Source of the DNA: Styela clava
Lineage: Eukaryota > Chordata > Ascidiacea > Stolidobranchia > Styelidae
Assembly: GCF_964204865.1 (NCBI RefSeq)
Contig: NC_135251.1
Span: 7,812,001-7,876,000, forward strand
Length of the DNA: 64,000 nt
Direction of reading: 5' to 3'
The notes beneath the pieces are model-generated. The model saw only the letters and a list, made by a program, of their open reading frames with translations, had not been told where the DNA came from and searched no databases. This document shows, piece by piece, positions 30,201-43,300 of this stretch. A program made the position numbers and the translations under genes. Numbering within the stretch: the stretch's first letter is position 1; every line of letters starts with the position of its first letter.

Positions 30201-32108
30201 GAACTCCACCATCCTCAAAATAAATATATTCCGAGCGAATTGTCTTTCATCTCGATGATTCATAAACTAGTTAGATCGAAGGAATTTGATTGAACTTGTT
30301 TTTATTATAATAAACTAGTTTAATTCGTTTTAGCTGTAATTTGCCAGTATTGCAGTTTTTATCATAATATTAATATTAACTGTGCATTTTTAATTTGTAT
30401 TTATTTATTCATTCGCCAACGTTTTCTCTATGTGTGTTCCATTTAATTGAAAAAGGAATGATAATTCACTCTTATTTCATTATTTTCAGAAGCAGATTAG
30501 TGTATATAATGTAGCTGCACTACCCTGTAAATGAGGTATCAGTAAATTTACAAAGCAAATTCAGCAAAATTCACGTGTTCGAGCACCTAAGTCGACTTAA
30601 TTTAATGTCTACGGCGCAGACTCTACGCCTAAGTCTTTCGAATGTTAATTTAACACAAATTTCGAACCTATCGATTCGAAATTTGGGAAGACCGACGAAG
30701 TAAGCAACGAGGAAAACCGACATAGTGCGCTGACAGAGTCACCAATAGGATTATTCCAACAGCAAACTAGAAGTTTATTATAATGCACTATTATACTCAC
30801 GGGAAATCACTGTATAAATAAAAGTTCCTTTAACTGGCATTTCTAATTATATAGATCGTGTTTACCGGTAATAATTCTGAAGGTACATCCCAACCTTGTC
30901 AACAATCAAAATTTGATTGCATTCGCCAATAACGTCGACGTTATTTAGGAGGGACAACATGAAAGGGCCCTCAAACGAAGACAAGAAGATTTCGTCTACT
31001 TCTCGTTTCTGATTTTTTACTTCACCATTTTGGAAGAAATGTGGAATGGAATGTTTCCGTGAGCCACATGCGGCCCCGTGTACGTCGGAACATTGGCCTG
31101 ATCACACTTCTGTGCAAGCCAAGCTTAAATGACAGATAGGGATCAGCATTATATAGTGTTTAAACATGGCGCGTGCAAGCTTTTTTAGGTTGGACGCGGA
31201 GAAGTTCCAAACTTCGACTGAATAACTATTAGCCACGACAATGTGATAAGGTGTGTAAACATATCTGATAAAGCTACGAGTATTTTCTGAGTATTACCAT
31301 TATATATTGATGGAGAGCATCATGTATATTTTAAAAAAGTTTTTAGACTCAATCAAAATTTGTGAAGGCTTGTCAGAAGATTACAAACGTATAAATCCAC
31401 ATCATGCTCTAAATTCATTATTATTTTTATATAATAATAACGTTTTACAGCTACAAATTAGAAACCGTATGCGGCAGCACCTCTCAAACTGCCCGTGTGT
31501 GTTAAATTATGATCTGCGGCTAAATTAAAGCACTCAGTGCAGGGGAGTGAGACGATGTGACCTCGAATAAACCAAACAAATGTTTACCCAACACTCATCA
31601 TGCGATGTCGTCCGCACATTTTTATCTATAAACCTTGCCCGTATATTTGCGCATATGTACTGTCTCATGATTAGTCGCGTGACAAGAAAGTGCATTCATT
31701 TGAGGTGGAGGTGCAGACTTAGTGCTCGTTTTCTAGGATTTATTAAACTATCGGAAGACCATGAGAAGCTACATGCAATGAATGTATTCTTAACTCTATG
31801 TAACACGCAGAAAGTTTCTTTTATTGAAGCTACTTTGTAATCCACAAAACTAGTTCATGGATCGTTTTAGTATGTACTAAGGCAGTTTTTATTAATTAAC
31901 TACTAAATATGAATTATAGTACTAAAAGTATGCTTGGAAAAAGGATCCTAGAATCATTGTATACGAACCCATTTTGATTATAACAAATATTTCTTGCAGA
32001 GTATATTATAAATATATATTTTGAACAAATATATATAAAAATATATTTAAACAGCGTATATATTAGTGGTATTCCCAAGTAGAAAACTTCCATATTCGGA
32101 TACATATA
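27236..32108. other. Central spacer, no gene seen
   Basis: AT-rich, with scattered 60-90 codon open frames on both strands. None has recognisable motifs or splice sites conserved in the opposite arm. Contains the likely divergent promoter zone of the gene pair by position only. Confidence 0.4.
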
Positions 32109-32160
32109 CAGGGTGGCCCAAAAGTAGGAATACAGTTATTAAACTATTTTATATGCTTTG
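32109..32160. mobile_element. Mariner-like terminal fragment
   Basis: TA followed by CAGGGTGGCCCAAAAGTAGG, the same terminus as the complete 90-bp element at 54836-54925. No right end was found. Confidence 0.5.
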
Positions 32161-33359
32161 AAGCTACTTGCAGTTCACTTTATGTTACTTAAGTAGGCTA
32201 CCACAAAAATTGCTTATTTTTTTAGATAATAAGTGTGTTTAAGATAATCTAGTGTGAATTTTACATTAGTTTTCTAGCTGCTTGGAAGGTAATACATTTT
32301 GTAAAGTGTATAAGGATTATCAACTCGAAGGCAATATCGCTTTTTGTCTGAACTTCTTATGAATTAAATGGCAGAATCATTAAGTATAGGTATGTTTATG
32401 ATCAATTCGACCTAATATTTGTTTATCTTCTGTTCTGTCTATGAGCATATTTGTGTATTTAATATAGCACTAATCGTTTAGAATACGTGAATATTTTATT
32501 CTATTAATAAAAAGGAATAACACGTAGGATTGGAGATTTGAACTTTTGATTAGTTGATGATTTCAGAATAGAATCGAATGTTTTTTTTTTAATCAATTCT
32601 TGAAGATATATAATTGCACGTTATTTTGTTTATTTGATGGGTGCTTCAGGCACGTACATACTTTACTGAAAACATATATTACCCAGGCAGTTCGCAGAGT
32701 TTTTACACACAATAAGAAACATTTATCACCAATACCTAACCACAAAGAAAAGAGTCGTATATCAGAATTGCATTGTAAGGATATGGCTTCAATAAACAAA
32801 ATTAAGGAATTCACCTTGACCTTTGCCGGACAAAACAATTGACCGATTGAATTAAATTTGAAACGTCCGCCCAGTAAAAACTATTTTGCTAGAAATGTTT
32901 GTGCGCACAGCAGAGCACTGGGGTCAAAGAGTGGGATAGGAGGTAATAATAAGATTAGAATCGGCGAATTTTAAATTGCGAATGAATTAAAACCGTCGTT
33001 CTCAAAAAAATGTCCTGATTTGCCTAAAACTAGTTTTATCGTATAATTATTCAAGAAAACAAATGATCAATCTGTTTCAAAACCGGTCATTTCAAACTAA
33101 CTAAACATATGGGCAAGTTTACACGAGTAACTTGCTTCAGAGTAACGTTGGAAATTCGTATGCGAAAACGGTGCGTATATTTTAACAAATATTTTATTCA
33201 TCGTTGTCTCGGTGTCGTTGATGACAAAATTGAGCGAAAGTTTGAGGGCCATATTTGCGAGAGGAGAGATCAAAGCGACACATCATAGTTCAGGAACGAC
33301 TTAAAGAACACGAATTATTGGTCGCAAATACTTCTTTACCGACAGTCATAATTTGGTTA
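32161..33359. other. Central spacer, continued; nothing recognised
   Basis: Short open frames occur on both strands at 32593-32842 in a mirror relation typical of chance overlap. No splice or domain evidence. Confidence 0.4.
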
Positions 33360-33367
33360 CGCTATAG

Positions 33368-33633
33368 CTGACATGGTCAAACTACGGCCCGCGGGCTAAA
33401 TCCGGCCCGTTGAGTAATTCAATCTGGCCCGCCGAATGGTGACACGACCAAACTGAAGCCAAATTTTGATGTTTTCGCTAAAAAATAACTCAAGGAATTT
33501 GTTGAGATTGCTATTTAATTAAGTTTTGGCACGCTGTGTAACACTGTGAATATTGTTTATAAAATGTAGCTTTTACGTCACACTTAGATGGAAAAATTTT
33601 GGGCCTCGGCTTGAAAAACCTTGACCACTCCTG
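33368..33633. mobile_element. Non-autonomous hAT element with perfect target duplication
   Basis: Starts CTGACATGGTCAAACTACGG (CGGCCCGCGGGC follows) and ends CCTTGACCACTCCTG, partly inverted ends. Flanking 8-mers CGCTATAG at 33360-33367 and 33634-33641 are identical. 266 bp, non-coding. Confidence 0.85.
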
Positions 33634-34256
33634 CGCTATAGGCGATATTATGAACACGGTTATCGGTTGTAAATACTTCTTTATAAGCAGCCTAAAAGTG
33701 TAATGCATTTCTTATTGACGTTTCCCGTGATAATGTTTAAATTCCTATTCAATGAAGATTACTATCCTACAGTGTATTTACACAGAAACATATTCCTGAC
33801 ATGCAGTTGGTATTGTTCAATATAAAACATGGTTGATATTATTTTTGTGTGCTTAATTCGATATAAGCTACACATAATAAAGCTACACTTACAACTACTG
33901 TCATGTTTTTAATTCTGTGTTCTTTTCCGAAGCCAAGTTCGTATTTCAGTGACATATTGAATCATAATTTTTCAATAATATTTAACGCTGTGGTAAATTT
34001 CAGAAATTTTGTTTTACGAATTTCATCATCGAAAAGACTTTGTATGATTCATTTGAAAAATGTCCATTATTAATTTATATCCCTCACCATTATGCACTAA
34101 AACTATGATACATTTAAAATTAAACAAATTGAATTCTAAAGTGCTGCCGCCCAGCAGTGGAAACGTAGACTATATAATTCATAACGACTTTGTCGAATGC
34201 TTGTAAGAAAACGAGATACTACACCAGGGATAAAAAATTTTAACCTTTTTTCCAAG

Positions 34257-34355
34257 ATCCGGTTAAAGGTGTGAAAGTTGAGGGGGGAGATTTTCGCGGC
34301 TCAGTTTTTGGCGATAAGATTGTCAACAAGACCGTGATCAACAAATGTAATCCAG
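34257..34355 (+). CDS. Right gene, first recognised exon: Gly/Asn-rich beta motif
   Basis: 99 nt, phase 1 to 1; acceptor TTTTTTCCAAG, donor CCAG|GTAATT. Encodes [18 protein letters not shown], then [11 protein letters not shown]. The core GGDFR.SVFGDKI.NKTVIN is shared with the left exon, while flanking residues and introns differ, so the motif is what is conserved. Possible assembly (amyloid-like) motif at the N-terminal side of a kinase; not proven. Confidence 0.73.
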
Positions 34356-37300
34356 GTAATTAAAATTATAGTATAGAATAATCACAATTTTTATACTGCA
34401 ATACATCAGTCATTTATTTGAACTATTGATCGTAAATTTTTTGCTTTCATTATGTATATGAAAAGTAGGGTAAATTCTATGCGCACTATTGCTTAACTCT
34501 AGCTATTTACAATTCAACCCGCAACAGGGAATTTTTTGTTTAAGATTGAAACAGAAACCTTGGTGTTGCTCTATAACATTTATCTCATGTTTCTATGCCC
34601 AAAATTAGCCGTAATGGTTTTTATCAAATATTGCCTGAGATTTTGCTCTCTGTAATATGAAAACCCAAGTCTAAACTGCTAATATTGTGTATGTACCCAC
34701 ACACTCATGAATGTAGAAACGCATTGTCTTACGTACGTAGTCCATGAAGCCTAATTTTTTTTTTAAATTGCAAAGAAAGTTTATTGATACAATATATTGT
34801 TTTGGCCCTTATAGATGTATAGATGTATGAAGTAAAAATGCTTGAACAAATACTGATTAATAAACAACAAACCTGGTTAAGATATATTGAAAACTGACTT
34901 CATAACAAAATTGAAATTGTAAAAGGACCTCATAGAGACCCTGTATATTCATTTATTTATCTCTGCTAATAAGTTGTCTATTTATTGCACGGAAGTTGTC
35001 ATTGTGATGATTTATTGTAAACGATATACAAATGAAATATTCACTTATTTTCCCAGCTTCCATCACAACTCCCGAGGTCGGAGGTATTAAAGGTGAGATT
35101 GCATTGTGAGACTAATTAATATTTTAGTATAAAGATTTTGTTTAAATAAACAGCGAAAATGTTTATTGTATGTAATTTTCCATTTATTTACTATTTTTAC
35201 CGCGGGTTATCATGTCGATTCGTGAGTAATTCAATATTTTTTTACCCAAAATACTGTAACTAACCAATAAACAAACGTAAATTGTTATTTCAAATAAAAG
35301 CCTATGTGATGAGTGATTGATCTATGACAAATATATGGGAAATTTTATGGAAAATTGCACTGTGTACGATTAAGCTTACACTAATCATTCTCTGTGTAGT
35401 TCAGAAATTATCATTTTATTTTCATATTTAATTTTGTATGATAGTTTCGTATGGTGGCGGAGTTTAAGATTAAATAGTTTATCAATATGTATAGCGACCC
35501 ATCATTTTTTTGTGATTTATTTCATAATTACAAAAACTAGATAAACAACCTCGAGGCTACCGCGTCAGTTTTTTAGGAACTTTTACCATTAAAACATGAC
35601 TACAAGTAATAAGGAATTCGCGAGCTGAGTTTATATACAATTCCCTTCGAATCAGTTCCTTACAACCTTACCCATGTTTAGATTATAATTTACGTGAGTT
35701 GTAGTTTTGTTTGAGGCAAACTTACATAGTGAAAACTTGTTGTAAAGCAGGTTTGGAAAGATTCAATTTTTAGGGGAAATAAGTATTTATAAAGAAGATC
35801 ACAATAAGTTTACACGACTCGAGGTAGATTCACTGCACTGCACTGTTTGGTTTTTGCTTTATATACCATTGTGAGCAAGGACATCAAGTTAAGATTTCAT
35901 TGAAACATTTCTACGATTACAAACCACTGCCAAAAGCTATAAAACAGTTGTATCGGGTGTCCGTAAAAACTGGACACATAGGTTAATTATAATTAGATAT
36001 TTTTATTGATAATATTGACAATTGTTAAATAGTGAAAATAATAGTGAAATAACACCACAATGCTGTGGAAATCATATAGAAGGCACACGCTATTGGCTGA
36101 TTTTAAAAATGCTGGTACTGATTTAATATCTAACCATTGTTGGTTGACGACACACGATGGTATAATTACGGACGTTGGAATGATTTGCGAAGGGAGGGGC
36201 ACTGACACTTTTATAGCGAGATTTATATTTTTGTAACCAGTATATTCAGCGATTAAAGATCGAGCTAAATGACATGTCGGCAATGTATAAATGCGAGGCT
36301 CCAAAAATTCACAGTTGATCCGATAGTGGCATCGCACATTTTAAAAAGTAATTAGGTCTTCAATGTTGCCATAGATTTTGTACAAAATACGAATGGTCAT
36401 GAAGCATTGTCTATTAATTCAAAGAGAGCTTCGAAAATTCAGCTATAACTCTTGTAGATCCCTTATGATTCTGTTACAAATCATTAATGATACTCATGCC
36501 TAATAATTGTTTTGTTTGAAATCATCTACAGGGTGTTAAAAAGTAACGCAAAATTTACAGAAGTTTACAGAAGAAGGGCTTCTTAAACATTTCAACTAAC
36601 GACTTAACAGTATTGAATTACGGTGAAATGCCTTTAAACATTCCACGACTGACGCTTTTCAACTGTTACTTTTTAACGTAGCCACGACGAAAAATTTTAC
36701 CTTAATTTTGCGTAACTTTTTTAACACCTTCTATATAACATAGATATGCCGTTTTTTTATTGAAGTTAATTCCCGACGAGAAAACACTCTATACGTGCCT
36801 TTCTAGTGTCAAGTTAAGTCTATTTTTAATTAGGAAAATATGATCAATATTTAATCATAACCCATTTCAATATTATTACTCTATATTCCTCTGTATATAT
36901 CCCCTATATATTTGCCTTGCATTTTAGACCGGTAATTTACATTACTCTGACCTATTTTGTATTATTTGATGCTTGCCGATTAGCAACTTATTACTTATCG
37001 ATCTTAAGATCGGTAAGTATGTTGATAGGTATTTGTCTGTTTGTTTGTTTGTCTGTTAGATACAGGCGATATCTCACGAAAGCAAGGTTGAATCTGCTTC
37101 AAATTTTGCATGTGCATTCATCATATCTCGAATCAGAAGCCTATTGATTTTGGATGAATTATGTCGTATAATTAGCGAGTTATTAATTAATTAGTGATGA
37201 AGAGATCTGGACTTTTGCAAATCGAGAGAACGATTTTTGCAAAGCGAGAGATTTTTGAGACGCCCTGAGTGTGTGTGTGCGATGCGCAAGTTATCACGAT

Positions 37301-40300
37301 AGTGAGTCAGAGCGAAGAATACATACCGCTAGATCGTATTTCGTGATTAATCTTTAAGCATTGGCCATATCCCTCTTGTAACTTTAACGTCGTCGCGATG
37401 CGCAAGTTTCCTTCGAGAAATTTTCCACGCTATTGAGTCAGAGTGAAGGATACACGCCGCGAGGTCGTATCTCGTTACTTATATTTACCCTTTAAGCAAT
37501 GTCCATATCCATCTATCGCCTATCAGGTTCGGGCTTGCAAAATTCCTCACCAATATATCGCTAGGCTGTGTTTGGATAGCCGTCGCAACCCGGGTTAGCG
37601 CCGTTGTATTTGACACAAAATGTAGGATTGGTAAATAGGCTATTGGCTAGAAACTAATCGAAACAATTCAGTTCGGATTTGCAGAATTCTTCATAAACGT
37701 ATTTCCTCGAGAAGTATTTCGACGACGACGTGGGGAGTTGGCTATTGTTTCATACATTTTTGATATTGGCTGAAAACTAATCGAAACAATCTAGTTCGCG
37801 TTTGCAGAATTTTCCGAATCGAAACCGCAGTTTCTATTTTGGGAGATCCCCTAACTTTCGATCGATAAGTCTTCGGTCTCTGACCGATATTCTCGTTTTG
37901 TTGTTGATAAATAACATTTGCTGCGGCCGCTACCTACATACGACTTTTCTTTCTCTTAATAGTTGTGAAATTACTCAAAGACTTGATTTCAACGGATTTA
38001 TCTTAATAGTTTGCGCAATTTATTTTAACTACTCATGAAATTCAGAGTTAATTGGGATAGTTTACTTATATCATATAACAATATCATGCCAAAAGTGTAT
38101 CTGTTGATTTTATGTAAAAAAAATTCGTATGTCTTCCAGGTTTGTTCTCATCACCACAAAAGATAGTGGTGTGCTGTTATCTGTTCCCGGTAACTTGCTT
38201 ATAATAAAATATCTATGTGAACGTGGATCGTTTAAGTACTTATTCGAATTAATTAAATATTTCATGCATTTCACCAGTTAATCGTTTTGTAAACTAAGAA
38301 TGAGAATTTTTCAAATTCTAATGTAAAAACTAACGAGCAAGCGCAGATGTGGATAATCTGCTTATATCGTGATCAGTGACATTACAAGCATTTTTAAACC
38401 GTTGTTACAATGAATTAAAACAGAGTACCAAAGCTGCAACTTGTGACGCCTTAACGCATAACGTTTTTAAAGAACTGAAAATTGAGTGGTGATTTTAGCG
38501 ATACGCCGTTGAATAAATTACACCATTGTGTCTAGCTAACCTCCCTTCGGAGAATATTTTACATGTCCTACTTCAAAGTGATCCAAGAGTCTTGCTGCAC
38601 GCTAACAAATATATTTCTGTAACGCTTCGCTTCAGACATATATAGTTCAACTATATCAAGAAAAGCAGTTGCATGCATAAACACAAAACACCATTGTTTA
38701 ATTTGGACTTTAATTGTCGAACACAAAACAACTAGATCATCAATGACCTTTCATTTCAGTCACTCGCTTTTATTTAAATAAAAATTCGCCGGTTTCATTG
38801 AATATTTAGGATGCGTAACTCCCATAGTTTTACACCGAAAATGGACTCTATTTCAAATATCTACTAATCTCCAATAGCCGACTATAGGCCTGTAGTCGGC
38901 GTTCTCGCGTTGTTTGCTCTGCACTGTTTCATAAATGAGATGGATATTGGGTACAAAAGAACAAAATGAAACAACCTACAAACGTGTTGTCTCTTAATTA
39001 AAAATATATTACAGAATGATACTTATTTCACTATTCTTCTGGAAGAAACAAATGTGTACCAACGGACAAAAAAAATTTCTCGCTTCGAAACAGACAGCTA
39101 ACAAAAGTCACTCTGTCGCTTCTCGTTTCTTCAACACACTGGTGATAATTTGTTAATATTTGGCCGCTCAAAAAAAGATAAGTCTTAAATGCATATATGA
39201 GAGGTTATCTAAACTTGAACTCATGACGCAATCACTTTTATTAATACAAGGTTGAAAACAATACAGGATTAATACACGCATTGAAAACAAAATTTGATTT
39301 TAACATTTAATCGATACCACACCAACTTGTTTTTGTATAAACTAATGAGTATATTGCGACTGGCTGTCTGATATCCGATTCACGGCTTTTATGACAAATT
39401 CAAACGTGGGCACATGAGAAATATTTTTGGTAAAAAATGGAATGATATTTCGCGATACACTCAAAGTTGGTTTGGAAACCACACTCATTTTTAATTACCA
39501 ATGATCATGTTGTTTCGAGGTTATAAAAACGTTAAAGTATTTCGTTATCATAACAAGTGAATGCGGAGGCGAACTTAAGCTACATCCTTTTGATTCGCCC
39601 ACATGTGACAACAACGAAACCACGCATTTGAATGATTTTTTATATTGTTTGATTTTCGATCTCGCTTGCCTCTCGGATCCTTTTGGAATTTTAGAAAAAA
39701 TGTTATTTGTATTACACATAGGCATGCATATAACGGGAAAACTTGGGAGACTTGCCTGCGCATTATTCGTTTCGAAACTGATATTATTATTGCATTTTTT
39801 TTTTGTCGATGTTGTAAGGGTGACATTAAAATTTGATTAGATTGTTATGTTTTAATAATTTGTAAACAAGACGTTCACCTTTCAATCGTGTTGACTTGCG
39901 CGCTTAGTTAGGCTAACAGGAAAGCAAGTTTTAATAAGTTCTGGCTGTCTGCTTACAAATCCTATTCAATCATCGTTGCAAAAGCAAATAAAATATTCCT
40001 CCCATTCGCATCTTCATGGTTCTGTGAACACGGATTTTCATCCCATACTGAAATTAAAGACAAAAAAGGGAGCGACTTCTTGAATTGACGATGAAATGTG
40101 ACCATGTTTGGCAACGACAAGACGTCGTTTCTATCGCATTAACATTTGCATAATAAATTTGTTTAACCTATCTTTATTTTTTACAAGTGTGCCGCAAAAT
40201 AGTTTTTATTTGCTTGGTGCGCCTAGAGCAAAAACATGTGAGAACCACTGGTATATACGATATATAAGGACCTTTTGTGCTCGCGACACTTTGATTATCT

Positions 40301-43300
40301 GTTCGACGTCTCGAAGCTAGATATTGCCTACTTTTGGAAATACCATACCATAATGTAGCAGAAATTACATGTCATGGCGCATAGAAGTTTACTCCGCGGC
40401 TTAAAATGCTGTTACTGATTGAATATCTACTATGTACTAAATGACATGATAAATCATCCTACTACTGCGACGTTATCGCCATTTTGTACCGGCGTGTACA
40501 TTTAGGTTACTGGTGCTAGCTAGCTTGGATGAGGAATTATAGAATTTCGAAAAATTGTTATTGCAAGGTTCATTTACTAAGTTCGTACAGCGCTCAGTTT
40601 ATAACAATAAATCCTTGCCACATTAATATTTAATTCTCCGTTTCAAAACAACAGCCTACCGTGCCATTACGCTAGGGTTACCATATCTGGAAAGTCAAAA
40701 TCCCTGAAAAAATTGTAACGAGCCACATTGACCGATTTGGAACACTTATATTATGGTATAAATTCGCGATGTATCCGAAAGCACAAGCTGTCGTCGCTTT
40801 CTCGTGAGAATAGAATAAATACAGAAAAAAAAACGAAAGGCGCAAAATTGTTCTTTAGCCCTAATGACTAAACCCTAGCACGGAATAAAGTACAGGTACT
40901 GGTAGTGCAACCAAAATACCGATTATTCAGGACATATATCTGAATGCGATGCAATCCATGTTGCACAAAAATGCTAGAGTGTGATATATCTCTGGAAAAA
41001 TACGATTTCGTGGATGCGCAATATCTGGAATCTCGAGGATTTGTTGCAGGGATTCATTGTATTTGAAAATCCCTGGAATTTAGGCATTTTTCAACATTTC
41101 TACCGGACGCAAATTTGACCACTAAAATCCCGGACATGTCAGGAAAAAATATTGCGAATGGCAATGGCACCCTACATTACCCCGCACCGGAATTCTACCA
41201 GTACCAGGTAACGGTATTTCAAATTTGTGTCCGACAGCAACACGATAGATGTGAAAAAGGTTTGAACTGATCTTGCCCTTGTCTAGCTAAAGTTTTATTT
41301 GTTGAAAAAGCAACTAACTCCCCAAAAATGCAAAAAGAAAACGGATTCCGTAACCCTTTCAGACCTCCTCGATAGGTGGTCTGATGTTTAGGACCGGAAG
41401 GTTCAATTTGAAAATTTCGCGCTAACCACTGAGGCGTGAATTTACTAGTTTATTTTATAGGCTGCTAGACGGGTTCCATTTGTCATGTAATTAAACACCA
41501 AATATGGAATTAATATTGCCATGAACTACATGTAAATATAACAATATCGCGGCTTACCATCGACTTTCAATTCGGAGGGAGCCTCAGAAATTCAACTATG
41601 TTTCTTGAGAAAAACGAGTTATTATATTACCATCAGCGAGAAAATGCTAAAGATAGAATTAAGGGGTGAATCCGCAACGCCATTTTTCTTGATTGAATGT
41701 AAAATACTGAAAATAAAACGGGAAACCCCGAAGTATTGTTTTAGGATAGGAATGGCGAACCACTTTGTGACCCACTGCATTTTTTGGTGACCCGCCAACG
41801 CACGAATGAAATAAAAACATACCAACATAATTAAATAACCAATAATAATTAATGAAATTAAATTTAGCAATAAGTAAACTATTTTAATGTACGGATGTAA
41901 GAATACGGATCAGTGCAACCTATTTTTATATCCACGGATTGCTATGGTATTTGGGGGTTGTGATGCTTTTAACAGAAAAACCATTACATATCCGTTGAAA
42001 GAGTCGGTTCATTTGTGGTATAATCGCAACGACTGTCTCAGGAGCTGTTCCGCGGGAATTTCGAGTCGATGAATATGTATTTTTGATATATATATCATCA
42101 TATATACTTATTGATATTTTTATTGCACTAAATTAAATTTGCTTTCTGGGAATTTACAACAGGGCTTTCCAACGGCGATGACGAATTCGCATGAGCGCAA
42201 AAATTTATAATAAAACTAGATATAATATTACAGTTTATCTCACACTATTATGTCCGTGGTATTTTAGATCGATAAGACGACTTGACGCAACCGCAAATGA
42301 CCTTGAACAGAATTAAATTGAAAAAGAGAAACATTTTAAATGTTCGTAGTTGTCATAGATTGAATATTACGAAACACAAAAATTTATTATACCATGAAAA
42401 TGCCGTTTTTTTAACGAATGTGCAAAGGCTGCCTATGTCACATACCTTGAGAAGAGGGTAACACTCCCTCAAATTTTTGATTAAGTTATACTGCAATGAA
42501 GCAGCTGTTTTGTTTTATAATATTTATTTTTAATTTTCTGTCATTTTCTACTTTTAGGTCAATTCAACTTGACCCCGTTCATTGTAGTTTCTGAAGAAAC
42601 CCCAATTAGCGCTGATTCGCGAATCTTTCGCGCCACCCTGCGTAGTAGTGTTGTTGGTGATCGCGAAATTGCGGTTAAAATTTTACGCGATGGCGAGCGC
42701 GAACGACGAGAAGCGCAAATTCATTTTGCGGTCCCTCATCATGTAAATATTGTCGAGCGCTTGTTCACCGATACATTCAAGTATCACGGTCAGTCGTGTA
42801 TTTACATCGCGATGGAAAAGTGCGATCCGTTGAATCTTCACGATTATATTGAGTTGGAAGTAAAGGAGAAGATTCCCTTTGACGCCGATAAATACATATC
42901 TTTCACGTTTCAAATTGCTCTGGGGTTAGACTTCCTTCACAATCATGATGTTCTGAATCGGGATCTCAAACCGCATAATGTGTTGCTTGCTGGGAACGTG
43001 GTTAAGCTTTGCGATTTTGGCCTTTCAAAGGTAATGACCAGTGGGCGTGAATTAACAGTTCAAAGTATGGTTCAGCCTGGAACTGATGGCTGGCGTTCGC
43101 CCGAGTTGCTCAAAGGCGCCAAGAATATTGGGAAAGGGTCTGATGTATATTCTCTTGCGTTGATATTCGGTTATGTTTGGTCGCACGGTAAACACGTTTT
43201 CGGCAATGACCCTCATTCGTGGAATCATTACATAAAACGCAATGAAGAGTTGGACCTCAATCAACTGCAAATACCAGACCGCGATCAGGGAAAGTCGTTG

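Noticed and set aside
38151..38198. Exon-like segment after TGTCTTCCAG ending at CCCG|GTAACT
   Set aside because: Would end in phase 0 where the gene needs phase 1, and has no counterpart in the left gene.
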